Origin: Gammaproteobacteria bacterium
Lineage (GTDB): Bacteria > Pseudomonadota > Gammaproteobacteria > Burkholderiales > Burkholderiaceae_C
DNA length: 64,000 nt
NCBI GenBank assembly: GCA_018828125.1
Contig: JAHJWB010000005.1
Location: forward strand, 1-64,000
Direction of reading: 5' to 3'
In this document: piece after piece, positions 1-8,091 of the stretch
Numbering within the stretch: position 1 is the stretch's first letter
Layout: every line of letters starts with the position of its first letter
Translations under genes and position numbers: made by a program
The notes under the pieces: generated by a model
Databases searched by the model: none
Told to the model about the DNA's origin: nothing
The model's input: the letters and a program-made list of their open reading frames with translations, nothing else

Positions 1-1023
1 ACAGTGTTCACGTGGGAGGGGATGCGACTGCTGCAGGAAACCAGAGGCGCACAGACCAGCACCTACATCTACGAGCCAGGCAGCTACGTGCCGCTGGCGC
101 GCATCGACGGAAGCGGCGCAGTGGAGCCACACCCGGCGGCGGCGCATGCACTGGGAGGAGACGCGGAACAAGGCAAACGGAGCAGCGTGCCCACGACCAA
201 CCCCGGCTGGAGCGACCGATTCAACAATGCAACTGCAGCCAATGATGGGCCAGCCCAAACCCCTGCAAAAGCTGACGCAACGACCGCAGCAACAAGGGCG
301 CAAACAGCGCAGGTGTATTACTTCCACACCCAGCCCAATGGGTTACCGGAAGAGCTGAGCGACAACAGCGGCAACCTGGTGTGGCAAGCGCAGTACACCA
401 CGTGGGGCAGTATGGTCCGGGAGGAATGGCAGAGCTTTGACACAGCTGGCCGACCCCAGCAACAACTAGCAAGCCAGACTGCATCACTGCAGCAGAACCT
501 GCGGATGCAGGGGCAGTACCTGGACAGGGAGACGGGGCTGCACTACAACACGTTCCGGTATTACGACGCGGACTCGGGGGCGTTTACAACGCCTGACCCG
601 ATTGGGCTCATGGGCGGGCTGAACCTGCACCAGTACGCGCCGAACCCTATCTTGTGGATTGATCCGTGGGGGTGGAACCGTACGACTCACTGCGGCAAGG
701 TACAAAACAAAACTACTACCCATGCAACCCGTAAAAGTGCGAAGGAAGCTGCTGCTCATGCTCACGGCGGTAAAAAGTTGCCTCAACCTAAAAAGGCGCT
801 CCCAGAGTCAGCCACGGAAGCTCAAAAGGCGGCTTTGAAGACAAAACAAGAGAGATATGAGCAGCAGCAAAAATACAGTAACCCAGATCGACACCCTAAG
901 AGTGATCATCCGGAGTCTCACTACCATACAGGAAACAAACCCGATATTGCGAAACCTGCGCCAATCAATAACCCGGTGAACAATCATCATACTTGGGGGC
1001 GAGCGGCTAAGCGACGTGCATGA
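1..1023 (+). CDS. Rhs-family polymorphic toxin, C-terminal part (5' end outside window)
   Basis: The reading frame is open to the left edge, so this is the 3' end of a larger rhs gene; the GTG at 4 is not a convincing start. Rhs/YD repeat remnants are followed at about nt 500-680 by the Rhs core hallmark (GQYLDRETGLHYNTFRYYD, then DPIGL and NPILWIDPWGW). Beyond WIDPWGW a variable tail of about 115 residues begins. It is rich in Lys and His, with clusters such as DRHPKSDHPESHYHTG and NNHHTWG, suggesting a metal-dependent nuclease-type toxin. The nuclease reading is inference; I cannot assign a toxin family. The tail is visibly more AT-rich than the core, as expected for an exchangeable toxin module. 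A small gene with a good RBS follows 12 nt later and is the probable immunity gene. Rhs proteins are usually delivered by type VI secretion; no T6SS gene is in the window. Confidence 0.85.
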   Translation, partial: TVFTWEGMRLLQETRGAQTSTYIYEPGSYVPLARIDGSGAVEPHPAAAHALGGDAEQGKRSSVPTTNPGWSDRFNNATAANDGPAQTPAKADATTAATRAQTAQVYYFHTQPNGLPEELSDNSGNLVWQAQYTTWGSMVREEWQSFDTAGRPQQQLASQTASLQQNLRMQGQYLDRETGLHYNTFRYYDADSGAFTTPDPIGLMGGLNLHQYAPNPILWIDPWGWNRTTHCGKVQNKTTTHATRKSAKEAAAHAHGGKKLPQPKKALPESATEAQKAALKTKQERYEQQQKYSNPDRHPKSDHPESHYHTGNKPDIAKPAPINNPVNNHHTWGRAAKRRA

Positions 1024-1035
1024 CAAGGAGCATAT

Positions 1036-1389
1036 ATGGATGGTTTTGATTTTTTTGTCAATAATTTTATTGAAAAGGAACATCGTGAACGGTGGCGCTT
1101 TTTCAAAAAAAAAGGGTGGGAAAGAGTACGTAAAAATTTAGGTCAATTGGAAAATCAACTGGACCAGAATAAAACTATGCTAGTCCAGAAAAATGCCCTT
1201 GATTTCGCAGAAAAAAAAATAAAGGAATTAAAACTGGCACCCGGAAAGTTCATCGATTTCAGGGGCGGCGAATCTGTGTTGATTGATAATAATCTCGAAA
1301 AAATATCAAGCAACTCAATATTGGTTTTTGAAAGTGATAAGACTGCTATTTATTTCCATGACGAAGGGTGGATTTATTTTTGCAGGTAG
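1036..1389 (+). CDS. Putative immunity protein for the preceding Rhs toxin
   Basis: 117 residues, ATG at 1036 with a strong AAGGAG six nucleotides upstream (1025-1030), 12 nt after the rhs stop codon. The protein is charged and cytosolic, with no signal peptide or membrane segment; a Lys/Glu-rich helical first half is followed by a more beta-like second half (FIDFRGGESVLIDNN, TAIYFHDEGWIYF). Base composition is much more AT-rich than the window average, matching the toxin tail upstream. I do not recognise the family. The immunity role rests on position, size, tight coupling and composition only. Confidence 0.7.
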   Translation: MDGFDFFVNNFIEKEHRERWRFFKKKGWERVRKNLGQLENQLDQNKTMLVQKNALDFAEKKIKELKLAPGKFIDFRGGESVLIDNNLEKISSNSILVFESDKTAIYFHDEGWIYFCR

Positions 1390-1567
1390 TTACTAGTTCA
1401 TAATTGGATATGTCGTGGCATTTTTTAATTTTCTGGAATGCGCGCGCGACTAAAATTGTGAATAGCTACACTCTCTTCGGATTTGTATAGGTAGTGGGTA
1501 AATAATTCAACTCTATTAGCGGGTGATTGAAACTCCCTGAGAGATGAACAGCTCCATGTAGTGCCCC
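1390..1567. other. AT-rich non-coding stretch after the immunity gene
   Basis: About 180 bases with no convincing ORF, RBS or hairpin terminator. Composition is AT-rich like the immunity gene, so it probably belongs to the same acquired segment. It ends where recognisable rhs homology resumes at about 1568. Confidence 0.5.
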
Positions 1568-1860
1568 TATGACCACCAGCACCGACTTATCAAAGTCACA
1601 TAGTGCGAACCGGCAAAGACGTCCAACCCCGTAGTCCGGTCTTCAGCTACGAGTACGACACGCTGGGCAGGCGCATCGACAAAAATGGCAAATCCGGTAC
1701 CACCAGTCTTCCACTGGGAAGGCATCTTGCTACAAGAAAACCGGGGGGCAGCACACCAGCACCTATGAGCCAGGTAGCTATGCGCTGCTGACGTGCATTG
1801 ATGGGCCCGGCGCCATAGACCCCATTCCGCCGGGGTGCACGCGCTGGGAGGACACCGTGG
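1568..1860 (+). pseudogene. Degenerate rhs core fragment
   Basis: Translated pieces in different frames still read as Rhs: YDHQHRLIKVT from 1568, YEYDTLGRRIDKNG from about 1639, then a segment at 1705-1857 that aligns base by base with nt 4-160 of the intact rhs gene (the CTGGGAGGA block, the GAGCCAGG.AGCTA block). Relative to the intact copy there is a frame change near 1600, a +1 shift near 1740 and a 6-base deletion near 1767, so no continuous protein is possible. It is a displaced or duplicated rhs core without a toxin tail. Weaker similarity may extend to about 1970. Confidence 0.75.
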
Positions 1861-1991
1861 CTATTGCCAAACCCGGTGCGTCAGACCACGTAAATGTTCT
1901 TGGGCATGTGGGCAATGATAGGCAAGGCCTATCACCCACAACAGTAAAGGCAACCGCAGAGTCAACCGGCATAAACTCGATTTTGCGTAAG

Positions 1992-2732
1992 TCAGCCGTG
2001 TGCCATTCGCTGTAACTTGCGCTTGCACAGCGATTTATCGATCACAACAATGCAGGCCAGCACCAGGCCCAACGCAGCCAGTACCAGTAGCCCCGAGCCA
2101 ACGCACACCACGCGAAATTGTGCTTCGGCGTCTCCTTGTTCGCGCTCGTAAGGCATCTGGATAGCATCGAAAATTTGGACGGGCAGCTCTTGGGTGCTGC
2201 TGCGGCTCCAGCAGACCACGATGGCGAATCGTCCGTCGATGAGGAGGACATGGCCTGCTAGTTGTTTCGCTGCGCGAAAGTCTTCTGCGGGCTCGCTCGT
2301 ATCGGACGCAGGGCTTTGCGCTGAAGACCGGGCCATCTCGAAAAACACGCTTGGAAAGCCAGACTTCTGCTCCAGCGCAGTGGTAACCGAGGCGTCAGGC
2401 CCCAGGCCAAGCTGTTTTTGCAGCCCAGCTTGGATGTGCTCCTCCGCAAATTCCATCGAGAGTTCTGGAAAAAGCTTAAATACCCACGAAACGTGCCACG
2501 GCAGCACTATTTCAGCCAGTGCGAACTCCGCGCCTTCGTCGTCGTGTCCTTTGAAGACAGACGCCAAGCCCGTACCGCGAAGTTCAGCCGCAGAAACTTG
2601 CTGCAATGGCAGGTCGAGTGAAAGCGCCACTCCGCTCGGTAGGCGGGCTGTTTCAGCCGCGGGCACCGTTGTGGCCAAGCTGAACCAGCCAAGGGCCAGC
2701 ATGAGGGCCAAGGCCAACCAGTGCTTTTGCAT
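1992..2732 (-). CDS. Hypothetical membrane-anchored periplasmic protein
   Basis: I choose the ATG at 2732, which gives 246 residues beginning with a signal-like segment (MQKHWLALALMLALGWFSLA, cleavage plausible near VPAAE); an in-frame extension to 2930 would overlap the upstream gene. The middle is a soluble domain of roughly 180 residues. Near the C terminus lies one clear membrane helix (VCVGSGLLVLAALGLVLACI) followed by a basic tail, giving a type I topology with an outward-facing domain. No family recognised. It is the last gene of a five-gene minus-strand block and follows the DUF2628 gene by only 14 nt, so co-transcription is likely. Its 3' end abuts the decayed rhs fragment. Confidence 0.65.
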   Translation of the reverse strand: MQKHWLALALMLALGWFSLATTVPAAETARLPSGVALSLDLPLQQVSAAELRGTGLASVFKGHDDEGAEFALAEIVLPWHVSWVFKLFPELSMEFAEEHIQAGLQKQLGLGPDASVTTALEQKSGFPSVFFEMARSSAQSPASDTSEPAEDFRAAKQLAGHVLLIDGRFAIVVCWSRSSTQELPVQIFDAIQMPYEREQGDAEAQFRVVCVGSGLLVLAALGLVLACIVVIDKSLCKRKLQRMAHG

Positions 2733-2746
2733 TGCCACGGCCCGGG

Positions 2747-3154
2747 TCACACCCGCCAGTCTTCGCGTCCCAGCACCTTCTTTTGGTAGTACAGCGCGTT
2801 CACGCGGACGCCACAGGCCATGGTCAGCCCAACGCCTAAGCCATTCATCACGCTGTCGGGGACGCCCAGCATGCCCCCGACGAACCCGAGGGCCAGCCCA
2901 GCGCAGACCAAGAGGATTGCCTGGCGCCACAAGCCCAGCACCAAGAGGTAGATGAACGAGAAGAAAAATGCGTAGAAATTCATGCCGACTTTGATGCGGT
3001 CCTTCCAGTGCAGCTGTTTGATCGCTGCTTGAAACTCGGGTGACGGAGCCCCGAGACCCGGAACGCCGTGCTTATCGAAGAAATCGAATCGGAACTTCCA
3101 CTTGGCACTCAGGCTGGAATCAAGTCGAGAAATATTGTTGTTTGCGTCAGTCAT
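2747..3154 (-). CDS. DUF2628-type small membrane protein
   Basis: 135 residues. A soluble N-terminal part (about 1-70) is followed by hydrophobic segments around NFYAFFFSFIYLLVLGLW and QAILLVCAGLALGFVGGML, the pattern of DUF2628 proteins, whose function is not established. The gene ends 14 nt before the next minus-strand start codon and probably shares its transcript. Family placement is from the NFYAFFF/GLW signature and length; moderate confidence. Confidence 0.7.
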   Translation of the reverse strand: MTDANNNISRLDSSLSAKWKFRFDFFDKHGVPGLGAPSPEFQAAIKQLHWKDRIKVGMNFYAFFFSFIYLLVLGLWRQAILLVCAGLALGFVGGMLGVPDSVMNGLGVGLTMACGVRVNALYYQKKVLGREDWRV

Positions 3155-3259
3155 TGGAGCTCCAAAAAAATCAAATCACAACCGTCAAGAAAGTGCTTCA
3201 AGAAGAGTGCGACGAGGATGGTGTGGTGCTGAGCAGGACACCGTTCAGCCAGCAACCTC

Positions 3260-3745
3260 TCACTTCGCCACGATCTTCAACGCGTGCAATCCCTGCATGG
3301 TGTTGAACTTCACCCGAATCGTTTTGGCGGGGACGCCCAGGCGCACGAGTTCGTTGCGGGCGGCCATGGCGCGCATGAGGGCGATGTCTTTTGCGTCGAC
3401 GGGGGCGTCTTTGCGGTTGCAGTAGCCGGTGATTTCCAGGCGTTCATCGGCGGTTCTGGCTTGGGCAAGCCGGGCCAGCAAGGCAAGCGTTTCTGTCGAG
3501 AGCTTGACCTGGGCGGGGGCGAACTGCGCCACCATGCCATCGTCAGGCAACCGAGGAGGCTGGGCCGTCGGCTCAGGGGGCGCTGCGGCTTCCGCGGGTG
3601 GGGGTGCGACCTCGGCGGGAGCAGCGGCAGTGGGGGCGGTATCTGTCTCAGGTGTCGCAGACGGAGCGCAGGCGCATCCTGCCAAAACAACAACCATGCT
3701 GGCGGCCAGCAGACTCAGTGAGAAGTGGCGGGGAGTGGTAGTCAT
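3260..3745 (-). CDS. Putative OmpA-like lipoprotein
   Basis: Starting at the ATG at 3745 (161 residues), the protein opens with a lipoprotein signal ending in a lipobox, VVVLAGC, so Cys22 would be the acylated residue. A Pro/Ala/Glu-rich linker (about 30-75) leads to a C-terminal domain with LSTETLALLARLAQ and LEITGYCNRKDAP, which resembles a short OmpA-like peptidoglycan-binding fold (beta strand, then D/R-rich helix). Key OmpA residues are only partly recognisable. An ORF extension to 3958 lacks signal-peptide logic and overlaps the upstream gene. Likely tethered to the inner leaflet of the outer membrane. It lies between an amidase-like gene and the DUF2628 gene on the same strand. Confidence 0.65.
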   Translation of the reverse strand: MTTTPRHFSLSLLAASMVVVLAGCACAPSATPETDTAPTAAAPAEVAPPPAEAAAPPEPTAQPPRLPDDGMVAQFAPAQVKLSTETLALLARLAQARTADERLEITGYCNRKDAPVDAKDIALMRAMAARNELVRLGVPAKTIRVKFNTMQGLHALKIVAK

Positions 3746-3858
3746 GAGAGAGTTTCCAAGTGGACAAAAAAATGGAGGACTTGTCTGAGGCTGCCCGTGC
3801 TGCCCGTGCTGCCTGTGCTGGGTGAAAACCGGTGGGCGTTCGCTGCCGCTGCCGTTGC

Positions 3859-4347
3859 CTATTGCGACAGCTGCCAGAACGTGATCTGCACAAACTTGGC
3901 GTCGTTCGCCCAGGGGTCCCAGATGGTCTTGTCGCCCTTGCTCATGGCGCCGGGCCATGCGCCCAGAGACGTTGACATGGCGGGGGCGTAGCTGCCGCGC
4001 GTGCGAAGGGTTTCGGTCTTTGCGTTCTTGGTGTAGCTGTAGCCGCCCGCGGGCATGTCGCCGCTGGGGTACACCACGATCACATGGCCGTTGGAGGACT
4101 CGGTTTTGCCACCCACCACCAGCACGCCTTCACGGGCCAAGCGGCCGACCTGACCGGACGCAACAACTTTCCAGTGCGCTTGCCCACGCAGGTGCTCGAT
4201 GAGCGCATTGGCGTTCATCCACGGCTGGTTGGGCAGGTACTGCTTGATGACATGCCACACCGCGTGGCTGCACGAATGCGGATACAGGTCGTAAGCAGCG
4301 TCGCAGGCTTGCTTGAGTTTGCTGACGGAGTTGGCGTCTACGGGCAC
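3859..4347 (-). CDS. Putative Cys/His (CHAP/NlpC-like) amidase-type protein
   Basis: 162 residues if translation begins at the GTG at 4347, which overlaps the upstream gene's stop codon by 10 nt. Cys26 sits at the start of a helix (YPHSCSHAVWHVIKQ), and His88 starts a beta strand (SNGHVIVVYPSG) after a VVGG turn. That order and spacing is the layout of papain-like peptidoglycan amidases and CHAP hydrolases, a group that includes T6SS amidase effectors. No signal peptide is visible, unlike its neighbours. The residue assignment is read by eye; catalysis is inference. An alternative is a catalytically inert fold or an unrelated domain. Confidence 0.55.
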   Translation of the reverse strand: MPVDANSVSKLKQACDAAYDLYPHSCSHAVWHVIKQYLPNQPWMNANALIEHLRGQAHWKVVASGQVGRLAREGVLVVGGKTESSNGHVIVVYPSGDMPAGGYSYTKNAKTETLRTRGSYAPAMSTSLGAWPGAMSKGDKTIWDPWANDAKFVQITFWQLSQ

Positions 4348-4895
4348 GGGGTCTTGTCCTCTGAAGGGGTTGGAGTGGACGTTGGAGATGGAACGGTCTG
4401 GTAGGCCTGCGTCTTGGCGTTCCAGCGCAGGCTGGGCAGTGGGTAGTTGCCTCCCACGGCGGGCGACAGCACCTTCAGGCGCAGTTCGTGCGGCACGCCG
4501 CGACCCCAATGGCCGGCGCTGACCACCAGCTCCTGCGGCGGGTCCACTGGGAACAGATGCGCCAGCCGCCCCACGCAGCGGCCAGACGCATCCACCAATA
4601 CGGGCAGCGGGAAGTTCTCCCACGGCGCATTGGCGGGAAGGGACTTGTAGTAGTCGTCGGTAAAGACGCTGATCAACCGGATCTGGGGGGGCTGAGCAGG
4701 GCGTGAAAGAGCGCAGACTTTGACTGCAGCGCGGTACGGCTCCATGTCTGCGGGCAGCGGGGTATCGGTGGCTACCGCCTGGCACTGGGTAGCAGACAAG
4801 GTGACGAAGTCGCCCGCGGCCTGTACCTGGGTGGGCCAGGCGCACGCCAGCAGCGATGCGAGCAAGCTTGCCCGCAGGGCAGGTGTAGATGTCAA
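4338..4895 (-). CDS. Hypothetical exported protein
   Basis: Start chosen at the TTG at 4895, which has a GGGGAGA a few bases upstream and immediately yields a signal peptide (TPALRASLLASLLACAWP, cleavage near VQAA); the longer GTG start at 4946 would place 17 extra residues before it. The mature protein, about 155 residues, has three cysteines (FVTLSATQC, VKVCAL, GRCVGRL) and no recognised domain. Its 3' end overlaps the GTG of the amidase-like gene, so the two are translationally coupled. A periplasmic partner or inhibitor of that protein is possible but unproven. Confidence 0.6.
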   Translation of the reverse strand: MTSTPALRASLLASLLACAWPTQVQAAGDFVTLSATQCQAVATDTPLPADMEPYRAAVKVCALSRPAQPPQIRLISVFTDDYYKSLPANAPWENFPLPVLVDASGRCVGRLAHLFPVDPPQELVVSAGHWGRGVPHELRLKVLSPAVGGNYPLPSLRWNAKTQAYQTVPSPTSTPTPSEDKTPCP

Positions 4896-5135
4896 AAGGA
4901 TTCTCCCCCGAGCAGCAAAATGAGCGAGAGGGTGATCTGACGTCACCCTGAAACGACAGCGAGTGTCGCCGCAGATTTTTGCGGTCTGGCTTCAGAGGGA
5001 GGGTTTGGCAACCGCTTGCATCACCTTTAACAAATCACAACAGATAAAGGCGATTTGTTGCCGCAGAACGCCCCGAGAGCGGTCCTGACGTTGTCGTGGG
5101 ACGCTTACCAAATAGCGCCCACCCACTGCATGCGC

Positions 5136-5621
5136 TCAGCCGAGCGCCGCTTCAATATCGCCCGCCAGCTTTTTAGGCGCATCTTGCGGGGCATAGCGGC
5201 GGATGACCTGACCGTCCTTGTCGACGAGGAACTTGGTGAAGTTCCATTTGATGGCCTTGCTGCCCAGCAGACCGGGGGCCTCGGCGCTGAGCCATTTGTA
5301 CAGCGGTGAGGCGTTGGCGCCGTTGACGTCGATCTTGCCCATCATCGGAAAGCTCACGCCGTAGTTCAGCTGGCAGAAGCTGGCGATCTCGTCGTTGGTG
5401 CCCGGGTCCTGGCTGCCAAACTGGTTGCAGGGGAAGCCCAGCACCACCAGGCCCTTGTCGGCGTACTGTTTGTGCAGCTCTTCCAGGCCCCCAAACTGCG
5501 GCGTGAAGCCGCAGGCGCTTGCCGTGTTGACGATGAGCAGTACCTTGTCCTTGTACCGGGCCAGCGGCACGGTCTGGCCGTTCATCTGCTGGGCTTCAAA
5601 GTCGTAGATGCTGGTGGGCAT
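5136..5621 (-). CDS. Glutathione peroxidase (BtuE/Gpx family)
   Basis: 161 residues from the ATG at 5621, preceded by AGGAG. It reduces hydroperoxides in the cytosol with thioredoxin or glutathione as donor. The Gpx fingerprint is complete: NTASACGFTPQ with peroxidatic Cys37, GFPCNQFG with the conserved Gln, and KWNFTKFLVDKDG with the Trp-Asn pair. The catalytic residue is Cys, not selenocysteine. Length matches the bacterial family. The gene ends about 190 bp from the block of exported proteins and lies 62 bp downstream of a DMT exporter gene on the same strand; co-transcription is possible. Confidence 0.93.
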   Translation of the reverse strand: MPTSIYDFEAQQMNGQTVPLARYKDKVLLIVNTASACGFTPQFGGLEELHKQYADKGLVVLGFPCNQFGSQDPGTNDEIASFCQLNYGVSFPMMGKIDVNGANASPLYKWLSAEAPGLLGSKAIKWNFTKFLVDKDGQVIRRYAPQDAPKKLAGDIEAALG

Positions 5622-5683
5622 GAGAAAGCTCCTGGGTTGGGATGACGCGCCATGGTAGCCGTTGCCTTCCCGCGGCGTGCGGC

Positions 5684-6580
5684 TCAGTGCCCAGCGGCAC
5701 TGGGGCGGCGAAACTGCAGCGCGGCAAGCAACGACGCCAGCAAAATCAGCGCGCCGCCGATCACGGTGCGGGTGCTCAAGGTCGATGCGCCCAGCAGGGC
5801 CGAGGACACGCTGGCAAACATCACCTCCGACAGCATCACCAGCGCGGTGGTGCCCGCCGCCAGCCGGGCCGCGCCGAACTGCAGCGCCCAGTTGCCCAGC
5901 ATCAGCAACCCCGCCAGCAGCAGGCCGGTAATGACCCAGGTGCTGTTCAGCGGCGGGAAGGGCTCGACCACCCCCACCTGCAACCCGACGCACGCCACCG
6001 CCAGCGCCATCAGCATGCAGCCGCCAAACATGGTGGCCATGCGCGCAGGCCCCGGCACGGCGTGCAGGCGCCGCAGCGTGACGTTGGTGAGCGCAAACAT
6101 GAAGCCGCCGAGCAGGGCCAGCGCGTCGGCGAGCGACAGGTTCTGCACTAAGCGCGCGGCGGGTGCGCCTTCGGGCAGCAGCACCAGCACCACCCCCGCA
6201 AAGGCCAGGGCCAGGCGCAGCAGCGCCGCAGGCGTGGGGCGCTCGCCCAGAATGCGCCACGCCAGCAGCACGGCCCACGCAGGCATCAGATAGAACAGCA
6301 AGATCACGCGCACCACGTCGCCAATGGTCACGGCCCAGTTGAACGCCACGTTGTTCAGGCCCGACGCCAGCGCCAGCACCCACAACTGCGGGTGCTCGCG
6401 CACCTGCCGCCAGAGGCCCGGCCGCCATACCAGCAGCGCCAGCAGCACCACGGCGTACATGGAAGCCGTGGCCCACAGCGGATGCAGGCCCGCGCGGTGC
6501 ATCAGCTGAAACGGCCACCAGGCCAGACCCCAGACGAAAGCGTTGAACAGCAGGGCGGCGAAGGGTAAAGGCGAGTGCAT
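5684..6580 (-). CDS. EamA/DMT-superfamily transporter
   Basis: 298 residues, almost entirely hydrophobic with about ten predicted helices in two EamA repeats (the first from LPFAALLFNAFVWGLAW, the second from STWVITGLLLAGLLML). DMT proteins export small metabolites such as amino acids or drugs; substrate cannot be told. The ATG at 6580 is followed directly by the first helix. A copy of the AGCGCTT palindrome lies 15 bp upstream of the start, unusual because most copies are at gene ends. Downstream is the glutathione peroxidase gene on the same strand. Confidence 0.85.
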   Translation of the reverse strand: MHSPLPFAALLFNAFVWGLAWWPFQLMHRAGLHPLWATASMYAVVLLALLVWRPGLWRQVREHPQLWVLALASGLNNVAFNWAVTIGDVVRVILLFYLMPAWAVLLAWRILGERPTPAALLRLALAFAGVVLVLLPEGAPAARLVQNLSLADALALLGGFMFALTNVTLRRLHAVPGPARMATMFGGCMLMALAVACVGLQVGVVEPFPPLNSTWVITGLLLAGLLMLGNWALQFGAARLAAGTTALVMLSEVMFASVSSALLGASTLSTRTVIGGALILLASLLAALQFRRPSAAGH

Positions 6581-6594
6581 TGAGGGAAAAAACA

Positions 6595-6630
6595 GGCTCT
6601 AGCGCTTGATGAATAAGCGCTGGTAGCTAT
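6595..6630 (-). repeat. AGCGCTT palindromic repeat, copy 1
   Basis: Arms AGCGCTT (6601-6607) and AAGCGCT (6615-6621) flank a 7-base loop, followed by GGTAGCTAT. The asymmetric flank (GGCTCT before, AGCTAT after) gives the minus orientation of the consensus GATAGCT..TAGCGCTT-N7-AAGCGCTAGAGGCC. It lies between the 3' end of lplT and the start of the DMT gene. Confidence 0.85.
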
Positions 6631-6700
6631 GAATTGAGTAGCTATTCGTGCCAGTAGCGCGGCGTTCAAAACTGGCGCGTTCCCCTACCAGTGCACCCGT

Positions 6701-6783
6701 GGAACTGGCTCTGCCAGGCCACCGGGTGCGTCCCCCTCCCGCGCAGCGAGAGAGGGGGAAGGCGCGCAGCGCCTCAGGGGGTG
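6701..6783 (-). repeat. GC-rich 3'-end repeat, copy 1 (after lplT)
   Basis: Read on the minus strand it begins three bases after the lplT stop codon with CCCCCTGAGGCGCTGCGCGCC, continues with a C5/G5 hairpin around CTCTCGCTGCGCGGGAG, and ends with ACGCACCCGGTGGCCTGGCA and GCCAGTTCC. It carries nested hairpins but no U-tract. Confidence 0.85.
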
Positions 6784-6786
6784 TCG

Positions 6787-8091
6787 TCAGTGATGCGTAT
6801 CGTGCCGCGCAATTTGCAGCAGGTGATTGACTTCGTCGGTGTAGTGAATGCAGTTTTGCTGGTGCCAGCGGCGGATGATCCACATGATGCCCGCCACCAC
6901 CAGGCCAAACGTGATGATGGCGCCAAACACCGACAGCCCGAACTTGAGCGACAGGCTGTAGAACGCGCCCAGGCCCAGGATGCACGCCTGCTCGTTGAAG
7001 TTCTGCACCGCAATCGAACGGCCCGCGCCCATCAGGTTGTGGCCCCGGTGCTGCAGCAGCGCGTTCATGGGCACGACCAAGTAACCGCCCAGGCCGCCCA
7101 GCACGATGAGGAACGGGATGGCCACCCAGATGTTGCTGATGAACACCATCAAGATGAGCAGCAGGCCCATGGCAATGCCCAGCGGGATGACCTTGGTGGC
7201 CATGTCCAGCCGCATGCGCATTGATGCCACCACGGCGCCCACGGCAGTGCCAATGGCCACCACCCCGGTCAGCGCCGAGGCTTGTGTGGTGTTGTAGCCC
7301 AGGGCCACCCCGGCCCAGGCCAGCACAATGAACTTGAGATTGCCGCCCGCGCCCCAGAACAGCGTGGTGGTGGCCAGCGAGATCTGGCCCAGCTTGTCGC
7401 GCCAAAGGCGGCCGTTGCATGCCCAGAAATCGGGGAGGAGGCTGAACGCGTTGGACAGCACCGAACGCGACTCGTCCGCACGCAGTGGGCGCATTTCGAC
7501 GCCGGTGTGCGGGATGCGGGTGTTGAACCATGCGGCCAGGGCGTAGACCAGAATCAGCGCCGCAATGGCGGCCTCCGCCGGGGTGTCCACGCCGGTGTCC
7601 AGCCAGGGGATGTTGATGTTGAGCAGCATTCCCGACAAATGCATGCCCACCAGTTGGCCGCCCAGCAACACGCCCAGAATGATCGATGCAATGGTGAGCC
7701 CCTCGATCCAGCCGTTGGCCTTGACCAACTGGGAGGCGGGCAGCAGCTCGGTCAGGATGCCGTACTTGGCGGGCGAATACGCCGCCGCACCCAGCCCCAC
7801 CACCGCATATGCCATGAGCGGGTGGGAGCCAAACAACATCATCAGGCAACCCACCACCTTGATTGCATTGCTGACGAACATCACCTTGCCCTTGGGCAGC
7901 GCATCGGCAAACGCGCCGACAAAGGGCGCGAGCACGACATAAAACAGCGCAAACATGGGCACCAGGGCGGCGCGTTGCCACTCGGGGGCTCCCCCTGTGC
8001 GCAAGAGTTCAACGGCGGCGACGAAAAGCGCGTTGTCGGCCAGCGAGCTGAAAAACTGCGCCGACATGATGGTGTAAAAGCCGCGCTTCAT
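6787..8091 (-). CDS. lplT: Lysophospholipid transporter LplT (MFS)
   Basis: 434 residues starting MKRGFYTIMSAQFFSSLADN, the LplT signature N terminus. LplT flips lysophospholipids across the inner membrane for re-acylation. Twelve hydrophobic segments are visible, with the intracellular LPASQLVKANGWIEG motif after helix 4-5 that marks this family. In enterobacteria lplT adjoins aas; here it diverges from alr across 273 bp. The stop codon is followed within three bases by a GC-rich 3'-end repeat. Confidence 0.9.
   Translation of the reverse strand: MKRGFYTIMSAQFFSSLADNALFVAAVELLRTGGAPEWQRAALVPMFALFYVVLAPFVGAFADALPKGKVMFVSNAIKVVGCLMMLFGSHPLMAYAVVGLGAAAYSPAKYGILTELLPASQLVKANGWIEGLTIASIILGVLLGGQLVGMHLSGMLLNINIPWLDTGVDTPAEAAIAALILVYALAAWFNTRIPHTGVEMRPLRADESRSVLSNAFSLLPDFWACNGRLWRDKLGQISLATTTLFWGAGGNLKFIVLAWAGVALGYNTTQASALTGVVAIGTAVGAVVASMRMRLDMATKVIPLGIAMGLLLILMVFISNIWVAIPFLIVLGGLGGYLVVPMNALLQHRGHNLMGAGRSIAVQNFNEQACILGLGAFYSLSLKFGLSVFGAIITFGLVVAGIMWIIRRWHQQNCIHYTDEVNHLLQIARHDTHH

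Noticed and set aside
1917-1933. GATAGGC-AAG-GCCTATC dyad in the rhs remnant as an operator or attachment site
   Set aside because: Isolated, no matching copy elsewhere and no regulator or integrase nearby.
5136-6518. 460-residue minus-strand ORF fusing exporter antiframe to glutathione peroxidase
   Set aside because: Only the last 161 residues are real; the rest is an out-of-frame reading of the DMT transporter gene. Not a true fusion.
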